Assembly (NCBI GenBank): GCA_025966215.1
Contig: JAOPVM010000422.1
Coordinates: 1-13,291 of the forward strand
DNA: 13,291 nt
Direction: 5' to 3'
DNA from: Klenkia sp.
GTDB lineage: Bacteria > Actinomycetota > Actinomycetes > Mycobacteriales > Geodermatophilaceae
Shown piece after piece: positions 5,555-12,664 of the stretch (within the stretch, counting starts at the first letter, position 1; each line of letters starts with the position of its first letter). The notes under the pieces are model-generated. The model ran no database searches. It had not been told where the DNA came from and worked only from the letters and a program-made list of their open reading frames with translations. Both the position numbers and the translations under genes were made by a program.

Positions 5555-6703
5555 ATGCTGAACCCGGAAGACGAATTCATCATCGACGCGGTTGCGCACC
5601 CCTACAACCTCGACCCGAGCAACTACGCCGACGTCCCGTCGGCGACCGTCATCTCCGAGACGGCCTACACGATCGGGGGCATGGGTTCTCCCGACCCGGT
5701 GTACGACATCCCGCACGACGCCTACGTCAGCGACTGGAGCGTCTCCGACCTCGCCAACCTCCTGTTCAAGGAGACGGCCACCGACATGGGCTCGGTGCAC
5801 AACCTCCCCCTGTACTGCTACGCGGACGGCATGGTCTCCCTGGAGAAGACCGCCGAGGCCGTGCACACGTGGCCGGACCGGTTCATCGCTTACGCCGGGA
5901 TCGACCCCCTGCAGCAGACGCTCGCCGACTTCGACAGCCAGATCGACCTGCTCAACCAGCCCACCGGACTGAAGCTCTACCCGACGAGCTGGAACGGGAC
6001 GACGGTCTCCCAGTGGGGCATGAACGACCCCAAGGTGATCTTCCCGTTCTACGAGCGGGCCCTGGAGCACGGCGTCAAGGTGATCGCGGTCCACAAGGCC
6101 GTCCCCCTCGGTCCGGTGGTGACCGACGACGCGTTCAACCCCGCCGACATCGAGGCCGCGGCCGGCGCGTTCCCCGACCTCACCTTCGAGATCGTGCACG
6201 GCGGGATCTCCTTCGCCGAGGAGACCGGGTGGCTGCTGGCCCGTTTCCCCAACATCTACATCAACCTCGAGATCTCCAACGTGATCCTCGAGCGTCGTCC
6301 CCGGACGTTCTCCAAGATGCTCCTGGAGTGGCTGAAGGTCGGCGGCATGCCGATCCTCGACCGCCTCGTGTGGGGAACCGGGTGCACGCGTGCCCACCCC
6401 CGGCCGACCATCGACGCGTTCTGCCAGTACGAGATCCCCGAGGACCTGCTCGAGGACGCCGGGCTGTTCGGTCCGCTGTCCCAGATCACCGACGAGCACA
6501 AGCGTGGCATCCTGGCGACGAACTACGCCGGCATCCACGGCATCGACATCGAGGCCCGCAAGGCCGCCATCGCCGACGACGAGTTCTCCCGGGCGCGAGC
6601 CGTCGACGCACGCCCGGTCCCGTGGAGCACGACGTCCAAGTGGGACCTCATCGAGCGTGAACGTGCCGCCAGCGGCGCCGACCCCGTCCTGTCACAGTCG
6701 TGA
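5555..6703 (+). CDS. Amidohydrolase-2-like protein with atypical metal site
   Basis: 382 residues from ATG 5555 (AGGAG 5 bases upstream). It looks like the TIM-barrel amidohydrolase-2 family (ACMSD-like). D11-A-V-A-H15 stands where an HxH pair is usual, followed by LKLYPTSW (139-146), H180 (VIAVHK) and H215 (EIVHGG) as later ligands, then VWGTGCT (272-278) where a catalytic Asp (GTD/GSD) is normal. So the first His appears to be Val13 and the last Asp Gly276, next to Cys277. No signal peptide is seen. From memory, a similar protein of the same length sits next to a DUF59 protein in mycobacterial propane/acetone diiron monooxygenase (mim/prm-type) clusters. Here it is followed with a 4-base overlap by a DUF59 gene, but no monooxygenase is in the window. 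It may be a hydrolase with a modified site, or a non-catalytic maturation partner; I cannot decide. Confidence 0.8.
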   Translation: MLNPEDEFIIDAVAHPYNLDPSNYADVPSATVISETAYTIGGMGSPDPVYDIPHDAYVSDWSVSDLANLLFKETATDMGSVHNLPLYCYADGMVSLEKTAEAVHTWPDRFIAYAGIDPLQQTLADFDSQIDLLNQPTGLKLYPTSWNGTTVSQWGMNDPKVIFPFYERALEHGVKVIAVHKAVPLGPVVTDDAFNPADIEAAAGAFPDLTFEIVHGGISFAEETGWLLARFPNIYINLEISNVILERRPRTFSKMLLEWLKVGGMPILDRLVWGTGCTRAHPRPTIDAFCQYEIPEDLLEDAGLFGPLSQITDEHKRGILATNYAGIHGIDIEARKAAIADDEFSRARAVDARPVPWSTTSKWDLIERERAASGADPVLSQS

Positions 6704-7101
6704 CCGCCGCGACGGACGCACCGCTGGTGGCCGAGATCCACCGGTTGCTCGACCAGGTGCAGGACCCCTGCAGCGTCGCGCACGGCACCCCGATGGGCCT
6801 CGTCGAGATGGGGATCATCAAGGCGGTGACCGTGTCCGCGACCGGCCACGTCACCGTCGATCTGCGGCTCACCTCGCCCATGTGCGAGATGCTCCCGTTC
6901 ATGCAGGGCGAGACCATCGCAGCCGTGGAGGCCCTCGACGGCGTCACCGGCTGCACCGTGACCCGCGACTCCGGATTCGACTGGGACCACGACATGATGG
7001 CCCCGGAGGCACGCCACCGCCGCCAGCTGCGGCTGCTGGCACTGCGCGAGAGGGTCCTCTCCCTGCCCCCTGACGGCGACCGGGCCCCGACGGTCTCCTG
7101 A
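6700..7101 (+). CDS. DUF59/MIP18-type iron-sulfur assembly-like protein
   Basis: 133 residues from GTG 6700, overlapping the amidohydrolase stop (GTGA), so the two are probably translated together. The DUF59 (MIP18/PaaD/SufT) pattern is visible. QVQDPCSVAHGTPMGLVEMGII (19-40) corresponds to the family's DPE-x(n)-LVDLGLI segment, though Glu is replaced by Cys24. LTSPMCEMLPFMQGE (57-71) carries the conserved Cys (C62) of the T-xx-x-C motif. GFDWDHDMMAPEAR (92-105) matches the W-xx-DxM-s-EAR tail. A third Cys is C85. Members help build Fe-S or other metal centres of partner enzymes such as PaaABCE. Its client here is not evident; the amidohydrolase is the only coupled gene. The end of the gene lies in a perfect hairpin. 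Confidence 0.82.
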   Translation: MTAATDAPLVAEIHRLLDQVQDPCSVAHGTPMGLVEMGIIKAVTVSATGHVTVDLRLTSPMCEMLPFMQGETIAAVEALDGVTGCTVTRDSGFDWDHDMMAPEARHRRQLRLLALRERVLSLPPDGDRAPTVS

Positions 7102-7111
7102 CCGTCGGGGC
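7084..7111. terminator. Perfect 12-bp bidirectional hairpin between convergent genes
   Basis: GCCCCGACGGTC (7084-7095) pairs perfectly with GACCGTCGGGGC (7100-7111) around the loop TCCT. The left arm is within the last codons of the DUF59 gene, and the right arm ends immediately before the TetR stop complement at 7112-7114. The hairpin therefore serves both transcripts. No T-tract is present. Confidence 0.75.
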
Positions 7112-7747
7112 TCAGGTCCGTGCCGGGCCGGCCAGGGCGCCGGTCACCACCTGCGCCATGCTGGTCAGCGCCCCGTCCAGGTCGAAGTGCTCCGGGTCGA
7201 GCAGCCACTGGAAGGCGATGCCGCGGAACGCGCCGACCCAGACGCCGGCCAGTGCGCCGGTGTCCACGGACGCGGCCACCGTGCCCTCGGCGATCCCCCG
7301 GCGCAGCAGCCGCTCGATCGTGGCGCGGTGCTGGCGGTGCATGTCGGCGACCCGCTCGCGGATCTCGGGCACCAGCACGAGCGACTCGAAGAGGATCGAG
7401 TAGAGCGCCCGCATGTGGGTGGGCACGGTGCGCACGTTCTGCCGGGTCCGCTCCAGCACCAGCGTGAGTGCTGCGGGCACGTCGAGCCGGTCGAGCTCGG
7501 GGTCCAGCCGGTCCTCGCTCCACTGGATGAAGTGCCGCTCCAGCAGGTGCCACAGCAGGTTCTCCTTGGACCCGAACCGGCCGGTCACCAGGCCGCGGCT
7601 GTACCCGGCACGCTCCCCGATGGCCACCAGGGTCGAGCGCTCGTACCCGCGCTCGGCGATCAGGTCCACCGCGGCCTGCAGGAGCCGACGGGTGGACATG
7701 TCCGAGCGCTCCTGCTGACCGTTCGGGCCCGCGGACCGACTGCTCAC
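7112..7747 (-). CDS. TetR-family transcriptional regulator
   Basis: 211 residues from GTG 7745-7747, preceded on its strand by a GAGGGGG run; the ORF extends further upstream, but that would run deep into the enoyl-CoA hydratase gene. ATG 7697-7699 (MSTRRLLQ) is an alternative. The helix-turn-helix is at residues 19-66: RRLLQAAVDLIAERGYERSTL, then AIGERAGYSRGLVTGRFGSKENLL, the standard TetR signature. The C-terminal half, with VPTHMRALYSILFESLVLVPEIRERV, resembles the TetR C-terminal ligand-binding dimer domain. It starts 10 bases after the enoyl-CoA hydratase stop and is last in the LLM oxidoreductase unit, so it most likely represses that unit in response to a pathway intermediate. Confidence 0.87.
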   Translation of the reverse strand: MSSRSAGPNGQQERSDMSTRRLLQAAVDLIAERGYERSTLVAIGERAGYSRGLVTGRFGSKENLLWHLLERHFIQWSEDRLDPELDRLDVPAALTLVLERTRQNVRTVPTHMRALYSILFESLVLVPEIRERVADMHRQHRATIERLLRRGIAEGTVAASVDTGALAGVWVGAFRGIAFQWLLDPEHFDLDGALTSMAQVVTGALAGPART

Positions 7748-7757
7748 CCGCACCCCC

Positions 7758-8414
7758 TCAGGGCAGCAGCTGCGGCCGGAGGAGCTGCTGCCACCGGGCG
7801 ACGCCCTCCCGGACCGCCTCGGCCGGACGGGCGGCGACCCGCTCGGCCCGCTCCACCGCGCGGGCATCGGCGTCTGCGTCGACACACAGCTCGCTCACCA
7901 GTCCGATCTCCCGGGCCCGAGCCGCATCCACCGGCTCGGCGCTGAAGGCGAGATCGTACGCAGCCCGGGCCCCGACCAGCGCCGTCTGGCCGGCCATCAG
8001 AGCCGAGGGGAAGAAGCCCGCCCGCAGCTCCGGCAGGCCGAACACCGCCCCCTCCGAGGCGATCACCAGCGGGCACGCGGCGAGGATCGCCAGACCGGCA
8101 CCGAAGGCCGGTCGCCGGACCACCGCGGTCCAGTGCACCGGGGAGCCCAGCAGCACCTCCAGCACGTCGTCCACGGCGTGCCCGCTGGTCTCCAGCTCCT
8201 TGAGGTCCGCACCGGCACAGAACGCCGGCCCCTCGGCGGCGAGCACCGCCGAGCGGACACCGGAGGAGACCATCCCCTCGACGGCGCTCCGGAAGTCCGC
8301 GGCCAACTCGGCGTTCACCGCGTTGCGCTTGGCCCCCCGCGTCAGCGTCAACCGGGCGACGCCCTCGGACAGGGGCTCGACCTCGACCAGGCTCACGGCG
8401 CGTTCAGAGCTCAC
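7758..8414 (-). CDS. Enoyl-CoA hydratase/isomerase-family (crotonase) protein
   Basis: 218 residues from GTG 8412-8414, overlapping the upstream gene's stop by 11 bases; GTG 8394-8396 is an alternative 7 bases after that stop. The crotonase fold is shown by LTLTRGAKRNAVN (22-34), the CoA/oxyanion loop AFCAGADLKEL (64-74), AFGAGLAILAACPLVIASE (103-121) and FGLPELRAGFFPS (125-137). E129 fits the first catalytic Glu of enoyl-CoA hydratases. At the place of the second Glu there is D154 (ARAAYDLAF), and the family's GG-T-Q-R turn is altered (ALMAGQTALVG). It is short (usual 255-265), ending soon after GLV at 171-173 because the C-terminal helices are reduced. It should act on a CoA thioester from the LLM oxidoreductase route, but isomerase, hydrolase or hydratase activity cannot be told apart. 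Confidence 0.83.
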   Translation of the reverse strand: MSSERAVSLVEVEPLSEGVARLTLTRGAKRNAVNAELAADFRSAVEGMVSSGVRSAVLAAEGPAFCAGADLKELETSGHAVDDVLEVLLGSPVHWTAVVRRPAFGAGLAILAACPLVIASEGAVFGLPELRAGFFPSALMAGQTALVGARAAYDLAFSAEPVDAARAREIGLVSELCVDADADARAVERAERVAARPAEAVREGVARWQQLLRPQLLP

Positions 8415-9429
8415 GGCGCATGCGCTCGACGGTGGGCGCGAGCTCGGGACGCCAGTTCCCGCCGTCCCCGGCGACGAGGAAGGTGTCCACCCCCAGCTCG
8501 CGGTAGGCGGCCAGCGTCCTCATCACCCTGTCCTCGGTGCCGACCAGGGCAGCGGCATTGCCCAGCCCGTGCAGGGCGGCGACGATGCCCATCCAGAGAC
8601 AGTCGTCGTGCCGCTCGCCGGCGCGGGCGACGGCGAGCTGCCGGTTGCGGCCGGCGTCCTGGGCGTGGTCCCGGTCGGTGACGCCGGCACCCTTGGCGAG
8701 GTACTTCTGGTAGGCCGGGTCGGACTTGGCGGTCTCCCACGCCTGGTCGTCGGTGTCGGCCACGTAGAGCCGCAGGCTCAGACTGATGCGGGGGCGGGGG
8801 CGCCCGAAGGACGCGGCCTTCTCCTCGATCGCCTGGATGCGCTGACCGACCTCGGCCAGCGGCTCGCCCCACAGCATGTAGACGTCGGCCCGGGCCGCGC
8901 CGAACGTCAGCGCCGCCTCGCTCGCCCCACCCATGTGCACCCGGATCTGCGGGTCGTGCATCTCGTTGGGGCGGACGTCCTCCACCTTGTAGAACTCCCC
9001 CTCGTGCGACCAGGGCTCGGTGGCCGTCCAGGTACGGCGCAGCAGGTCGACGTACTCGTCGGCCCGGCGGTAGCGGTCGTCGTGACCGAGGTAGTCGCCC
9101 TCCCGGTACTGGTCCCCGGGCGCCCCGCCGTTGATCACGTGCACGTCGACCCGCCCCCCGGACACCAGGCTCATCGTGGCCAGCTCCCGCGCGGCCACCG
9201 TCGGCTGCACGACGCCCGGCCGGTGCGCGATGAGCACGTTCAGCTGGTCGGAGTGGGTCAGGGCGGTCGAGCCCAGGACGATGCCGTCGGGACCGAAGCT
9301 GTGGTAGCCGATGAGCACCCGGTCCAGGCCGGCCACCTCGTCGACGCTGCGCTGGACGTCGGCCAGCGTGGGGCCGTGCTCGGTCGGGGTGAGGTAGCTG
9401 TAGACCTCGAGGGGACGGGGAGAAGACAT
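8404..9429 (-). CDS. LLM-class flavin-dependent oxidoreductase (luciferase/SsuD-like)
   Basis: 341 residues from ATG 9427-9429, with AAGGAG 6-7 bases upstream. This is the bacterial-luciferase-like TIM barrel. LNVLIAHRPGVVQPTVAARELATM (about residues 63-86) and RVDVHVINGG followed by a GHDDRYRRADEYVDLLRRTW block (about 92-130) match the alkanesulfonate monooxygenase SsuD and dimethylsulfone monooxygenase side of the family, where FMNH2 comes from a separate reductase. No flavin reductase is in the window. It would be a cytoplasmic two-component monooxygenase, oxidising a small organic compound. Placed downstream of the liv genes and a GntR regulator and overlapping the crotonase gene, it is the likely first catabolic step after uptake. 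The substrate is unknown, and no sulfonate-specific gene supports an SsuD role. Confidence 0.87.
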   Translation of the reverse strand: MSSPRPLEVYSYLTPTEHGPTLADVQRSVDEVAGLDRVLIGYHSFGPDGIVLGSTALTHSDQLNVLIAHRPGVVQPTVAARELATMSLVSGGRVDVHVINGGAPGDQYREGDYLGHDDRYRRADEYVDLLRRTWTATEPWSHEGEFYKVEDVRPNEMHDPQIRVHMGGASEAALTFGAARADVYMLWGEPLAEVGQRIQAIEEKAASFGRPRPRISLSLRLYVADTDDQAWETAKSDPAYQKYLAKGAGVTDRDHAQDAGRNRQLAVARAGERHDDCLWMGIVAALHGLGNAAALVGTEDRVMRTLAAYRELGVDTFLVAGDGGNWRPELAPTVERMRREL

Positions 9430-9440
9430 CGGTGGCTCCT

Positions 9441-9459
9441 TGTTGTTGGCTGACAAACA
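9441..9459 (-). promoter_or_regulatory. Candidate operator upstream of the LLM oxidoreductase
   Basis: The AT-richer sequence TGTTGTTGGCTGACAAACA contains TTGT (9443-9446) facing ACAA (9453-9456), and outer TGTT and AACA arms. It is in the 82-base gap before the LLM gene, next to its ribosome binding site. The size and the GT...AC arms fit a FadR-type GntR site, and a GntR gene is immediately upstream. It is a candidate only. Confidence 0.35.
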
Positions 9460-9478
9460 TCTTACCGGTCGACGACGA

Positions 9479-9507
9479 GGCGCGGCGGGGACGGACCCCA
9501 CCGCGCC
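9479..9507 (-). terminator. Strong hairpin just after the GntR gene
   Basis: GGCGCGGCGGGG (9479-9490) pairs with CCCCACCGCGCC (9496-9507) with one C/A mismatch (9486/9500) and a 5-base loop. It begins 4 bases past the GntR stop (9512-9514) on that strand. It probably separates the liv-GntR transcript from the LLM unit; no U-tract follows. Confidence 0.65.
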
Positions 9508-9511
9508 GGGC

Positions 9512-10192
9512 TCAGAGGAAGGGCAGACCGCCGTCGTCGAGGGCACTGCTGGAGCTGTAGAGCTGGACCCGGAAGTCCCGGGCGTTGGTCATCTGACGCT
9601 GCGAGGTCTCCCGGGCACGGTCGGCGTCCCGGGCCTCGACGGCCTCGACCAGCTCCACGGACTCGGCCAGGAACACCCGCCACCGCTCCGGGTAGTGCAG
9701 CGTGGTGGAGGCCAGGCCGAGCACCCGTCGGTGGACGCCCTCGAGGGTCTCCAGCAGCGTCTGGTTGTGGCTGGCCGCCCAGAGCCCGAAGTGGAACGCG
9801 TGCGCCAGCCGCGGCCGGCCGTCGGTGTCGTCGTCCTCCAGGGCCTGCATCTCCCCCACCGACCGACGCAGCCGGGCCAGGTCCAGGTCGGTCCGCCGCA
9901 GCGCCGCAGCGTGCGCAGCGGCTGCCTCGAGCGCGATCCGGACCTCGTAGATCTCCAGCACGTCCTCGGGTCGGAGCACCCGGACGCGCATCCCGCGTTC
10001 GTGCCGCTCGATCAGCCCCTCGTGCCCGAGCCGGCTCAGGGCCTCCCGGACCGGGGTGCGGCTGACGCCGTACTCCCGGGCGAGCGTGCCCTCCACCAGC
10101 ACCGACCCCGGGGCCAGCTGGCCGTCCACGATCTGGGCGTGCAGTCGGTCGTACAGGGTGGCGTCCTCGGCCACCGTGCTCTTCTCCGACAC
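9512..10192 (-). CDS. GntR-family transcriptional regulator, FadR/FCD type
   Basis: 226 residues from GTG 10190-10192, chosen because GGGGGAGG (10198-10205) lies 5 bases upstream. GTG 10313-10315, overlapping the livF stop (GTGA), would add 41 residues of low-complexity sequence before the domain. The winged helix spans residues 13-72, with the GntR signature LAREYGVSRTPVREALSRLGHEGLI. The FCD ligand domain follows from about 80. FCD metal ligands are partly absent: H131 and H134 are present (AHAFHFG), but where His residues are expected in the last two helices there are SVELVEAVEARDA (178-190) and MTNAR (201-205). It may therefore bind its effector without metal. It most likely controls the liv genes and/or the LLM unit that flanks it. 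Confidence 0.87.
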   Translation of the reverse strand: MSEKSTVAEDATLYDRLHAQIVDGQLAPGSVLVEGTLAREYGVSRTPVREALSRLGHEGLIERHERGMRVRVLRPEDVLEIYEVRIALEAAAAHAAALRRTDLDLARLRRSVGEMQALEDDDTDGRPRLAHAFHFGLWAASHNQTLLETLEGVHRRVLGLASTTLHYPERWRVFLAESVELVEAVEARDADRARETSQRQMTNARDFRVQLYSSSSALDDGGLPFL

Positions 10193-10311
10193 CGGGACCT
10201 CCCCCTGGGCGTACCTCACGGACGTCGTCGTCCCCGTCCGAGGAGGATCCCACCCGGGAGCCGTCTCCGTGACCGCCGGGGGCCGGTGGCGCCGCACCGT
10301 CGACGTGCTGG
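10193..10311 (-). other. Spacer between livF and the GntR gene
   Basis: About 119 bases in which only the GntR ribosome binding site (10198-10205) and a short hairpin (CGGTG 10284-10288 with CACCG 10295-10299) are visible. Either this is a leader with the GntR promoter or, if GTG 10315 is used, the start of that gene. Confidence 0.4.
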
Positions 10312-11028
10312 TCACGGTGCGATCCCCAGGAAGGCCTCGACCACCCGGGGGTCGTCGGCGACCTGCTCGACCGGACCGGTCAGCGTGATCGACCCCTGGT
10401 CCAGGACGTAGGCACGGCTGGCCACCCCGAACGCCGCCGCGGCGTTCTGCTCGACCATGAGGATCGACAGCCCCTGGGCGGCGATGTCCCGGATGGCCTC
10501 GACCACCTGGTCGACCAGCGCCGGGGACAAGCCCATGGACGGCTCGTCGAGCATGAGCGTCGTCGGGTCGGCCATCAGCGCCCGACCGAAGGCGAGCATC
10601 TGCTGCTCCCCGCCGCTGAGCAGCCCGGCCGCACCCTTCCGCCGGTCGGCGAGCACCGGGAACATCGTCAGGACCCGGTCGAGCAGCTCGGCCGTCCGGG
10701 TCCGGGAGCGCACGCCGTAGGCACCCTGCAGCAGGTTGTCCTCCACGCTGAGCGGGCCGAAGACGTGCCGCCCCTCAGGCACCTGGACCAGCCCGGACCG
10801 GGCGATCCGGTGGGCCTGCTGACCGGTGACGTCCACCCCGCCGGCCAGCACCCGCCCTGCGGTCAGCGGTACCAGCCCGCTCACCGCGTTGAGCAGCGAG
10901 CTCTTCCCCGCCCCGTTGGGGCCGACGACGACGACCACCTCGCCGTCCTCCACGCGCAGGTCGACGCCGCGGACGGCGTGCACCGCCCCGTGGTGGACGT
11001 CGACCCCGATCACCTCCAGGGCGCTCAC
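10312..11028 (-). CDS. livF: Liv-type ABC transporter ATP-binding protein (LivF-like)
   Basis: 238 residues from GTG 11026-11028, overlapping the livG stop (GTGA). Walker A is GPNGAGKSS (about residues 37-45), the Q-loop VQVPEGRHVFGPLSVEDNL contains the PEGR motif typical of LivF, the ABC signature is LLSGGEQQM, Walker B is TLMLDEP, and the H-loop area reads ILMVEQN, with Gln-Asn following Glu as in LivF proteins. It would form a heterodimer with LivG at the inner face of the membrane and energise uptake through LivH-LivM. The symbol denotes family, not proof of leucine/isoleucine/valine as substrate; many actinobacterial members carry other organic acids or amides. Confidence 0.92.
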   Translation of the reverse strand: MSALEVIGVDVHHGAVHAVRGVDLRVEDGEVVVVVGPNGAGKSSLLNAVSGLVPLTAGRVLAGGVDVTGQQAHRIARSGLVQVPEGRHVFGPLSVEDNLLQGAYGVRSRTRTAELLDRVLTMFPVLADRRKGAAGLLSGGEQQMLAFGRALMADPTTLMLDEPSMGLSPALVDQVVEAIRDIAAQGLSILMVEQNAAAAFGVASRAYVLDQGSITLTGPVEQVADDPRVVEAFLGIAP

Positions 11029-11768
11029 GCCGCGCTCCCCAGGTAGGCCTGCCGCACCTCGGGCAACGCTGCGGTGGCCGCCGGTTCCCCCTGCGCGAGC
11101 AACCGCCCGAAGTTCAGCACCACCAGGTGGTCGCTGAGGGCCAGCAACAGCCGCAGGTCGTGCTCGATCACGAGCATGCTGAGCCCGTCGGAGTTCAGGT
11201 CGGTGAGCACGGCGGCGATCTCCTCCCGTTCGGCGCGGTTCATGCCCGCGACCGGTTCATCGAGCAGCAACAGCCGTGGTCCGGTCGCCAGCGCCCGGGC
11301 GATCTCCACCCGTCGCTGGGTCCCGTACGGCAACGCCGACGGCGCCTCGTCGCGGACGTCCAGCAGGTCCAACCGCTCCAGTGCCGCATCGCAGGCGGTG
11401 TCGGAGGGCAGCTTCTCCCCGCGCCCGACCCGCCAGCGACGGCGGCTCCCGTCCTGCTCGGCGGCCAGCCGCACGTTGTCCCGCACGCTGAGCTCGGGGA
11501 TCAGCCGGATGCCCTGGAAGGTGCGCACCAGGCCCTTCCGGCGCAGCACGTGCGGACGCACCGTGGAGACGTCCTCACCGTCGAAGGTGATCCGGCCCGA
11601 CGTCAGGTCCGCGGTGCGGGTGACGGCGTTCACGGTGGTGCTCTTGCCCGAGCCGTTGGGCCCGACCATGCCGACCAGCTGGCCGGGCTCCACCGCGAAG
11701 CTGACCCCGTCCACGGCCTTGACGCCGCCGAAGTGCACCCGGACGTCCTGGAGTTCCAGTCGGCTCAT
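11025..11768 (-). CDS. livG: Liv-type ABC transporter ATP-binding protein (LivG-like)
   Basis: 247 residues from ATG 11766-11768, overlapping the livM stop (ATGA). Walker A is GPNGSGKST (about 36-44). LVRTFQGIRLIPELSVRDNV is the LivG-type Q-loop region. The signature is degenerate but usual for LivG, LPYGTQRRVEIARAL, followed by LLLLDEPVAGMNRAE (Walker B and D-loop) and MLVIEHDL (H-loop His). The insertion after the Q-loop (SRRRWRVGRGEKLPSD) is common in LivG and accounts for the slightly greater length than LivF. It pairs with LivF as the second ATPase. Confidence 0.92.
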   Translation of the reverse strand: MSRLELQDVRVHFGGVKAVDGVSFAVEPGQLVGMVGPNGSGKSTTVNAVTRTADLTSGRITFDGEDVSTVRPHVLRRKGLVRTFQGIRLIPELSVRDNVRLAAEQDGSRRRWRVGRGEKLPSDTACDAALERLDLLDVRDEAPSALPYGTQRRVEIARALATGPRLLLLDEPVAGMNRAEREEIAAVLTDLNSDGLSMLVIEHDLRLLLALSDHLVVLNFGRLLAQGEPAATAALPEVRQAYLGSAA

Positions 11769-12664
11769 CGGGTGGCCCCCTCGGTCGCAGCAGCGGTGGG
11801 TGTCGGAGCGGAGGTCGGCGGGGTCCTGCGGCGCGCCCGGCGCCAGACCCAGGAGAAGAACCCGGCCAGGCCGTCGGGCCGGTAGACCACGACGACGAGC
11901 ACGACCACCGCCTGCAGGATCAGGTTCCAGGAGCCTGCTGCGGACAGGTAGACCGGCAGCGCGGCCACCAGCACCCCGCCCAGCAGCGGACCCACCCAGT
12001 GCAGGGCACCGCCGACGACGAGCACCGTCAGGCAGGAGACGACGACGCCGAAGCTGATGTCGGTGGGTCCGAAGACCCCGAAGCTGGAGGTCTGTACGAA
12101 CCCGGCCGTCCCGGCGATGACCGCGCTGGCCACGAACGCCCGCGCCTGGGTGGCCCGCACGTCGACCCCGACCGACGCCGAGAGCACCTCGTCGTGCCGC
12201 AGTGCCGCGATGGACCGGCCGGCCGCCGAGCGCTGGGTCAGCCAGACCAGCACCACGACCCCGATGACCAGGGTGAACATCTCCCCCTGCAGCAGCACCC
12301 GGGGGATGCCGAACAGGCCCTGGGCACCACCGGTGTAGGTGGGCCAGGACTGGGCCAGCGACTGCACGAAGAGGGTGAGCGCCAGGGTCGCCATGGCCAG
12401 GTAGAGGTAGCGGAGCCGGGTGAGCACCGGGGTGACCAGGACCGCGAGCACCCCGGTGAGCGCGAGGACGGCCAGCAGCACCAGGTAGCGGTGCAGGCCG
12501 CCCTCGAGCAGGTTCGCGGTGAGGTAGCCGCCGACGGCGTAGAAGCCGACCGTGGCGAAGGAGAACACCCCGGCCCGCAGCGCCACGTGGACGCTGTAGC
12601 CGAGCAGGGTGAGCACGGAGATGCTGCGCAGCAGCGGCGCGTTGGCCGCCAGGAACTCGGTCAT
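11765..12664 (-). CDS. livM: Liv-type ABC transporter permease (LivM-like)
   Basis: 299 residues from ATG 12662-12664, chosen because it overlaps the livH stop (ATGA); GTG 12674-12676 would add four residues. About eight to ten hydrophobic segments are seen, for example ISVLTLLGYSVHVALRAG, LVLLAVLALTGVLAVLV, LVIGVVVLVWL, ALHWVGPLLGGVLVAALPV and ILQAVVVLVVVVY. The LivM hallmarks are GVFSFATVGFYAVGGYLTA near the N-terminus and the cytoplasmic coupling stretch AALRHDEVLSASVGVD, followed by ARAFVASAVIAGTAG. The C-terminus is an Arg/Thr/Pro/Ala-rich cytoplasmic tail of about 25 residues. It is an inner-membrane permease partner of LivH. Confidence 0.9.
   Translation of the reverse strand: MTEFLAANAPLLRSISVLTLLGYSVHVALRAGVFSFATVGFYAVGGYLTANLLEGGLHRYLVLLAVLALTGVLAVLVTPVLTRLRYLYLAMATLALTLFVQSLAQSWPTYTGGAQGLFGIPRVLLQGEMFTLVIGVVVLVWLTQRSAAGRSIAALRHDEVLSASVGVDVRATQARAFVASAVIAGTAGFVQTSSFGVFGPTDISFGVVVSCLTVLVVGGALHWVGPLLGGVLVAALPVYLSAAGSWNLILQAVVVLVVVVYRPDGLAGFFSWVWRRARRRTPPTSAPTPTAAATEGATR

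Noticed and set aside
8200..9453. 417-residue open frame on the plus strand opposite the LLM and crotonase genes
   Set aside because: Its product is a His/Gly/Val/Arg-rich antisense shadow; the minus-strand genes have clear motifs and ribosome binding sites.
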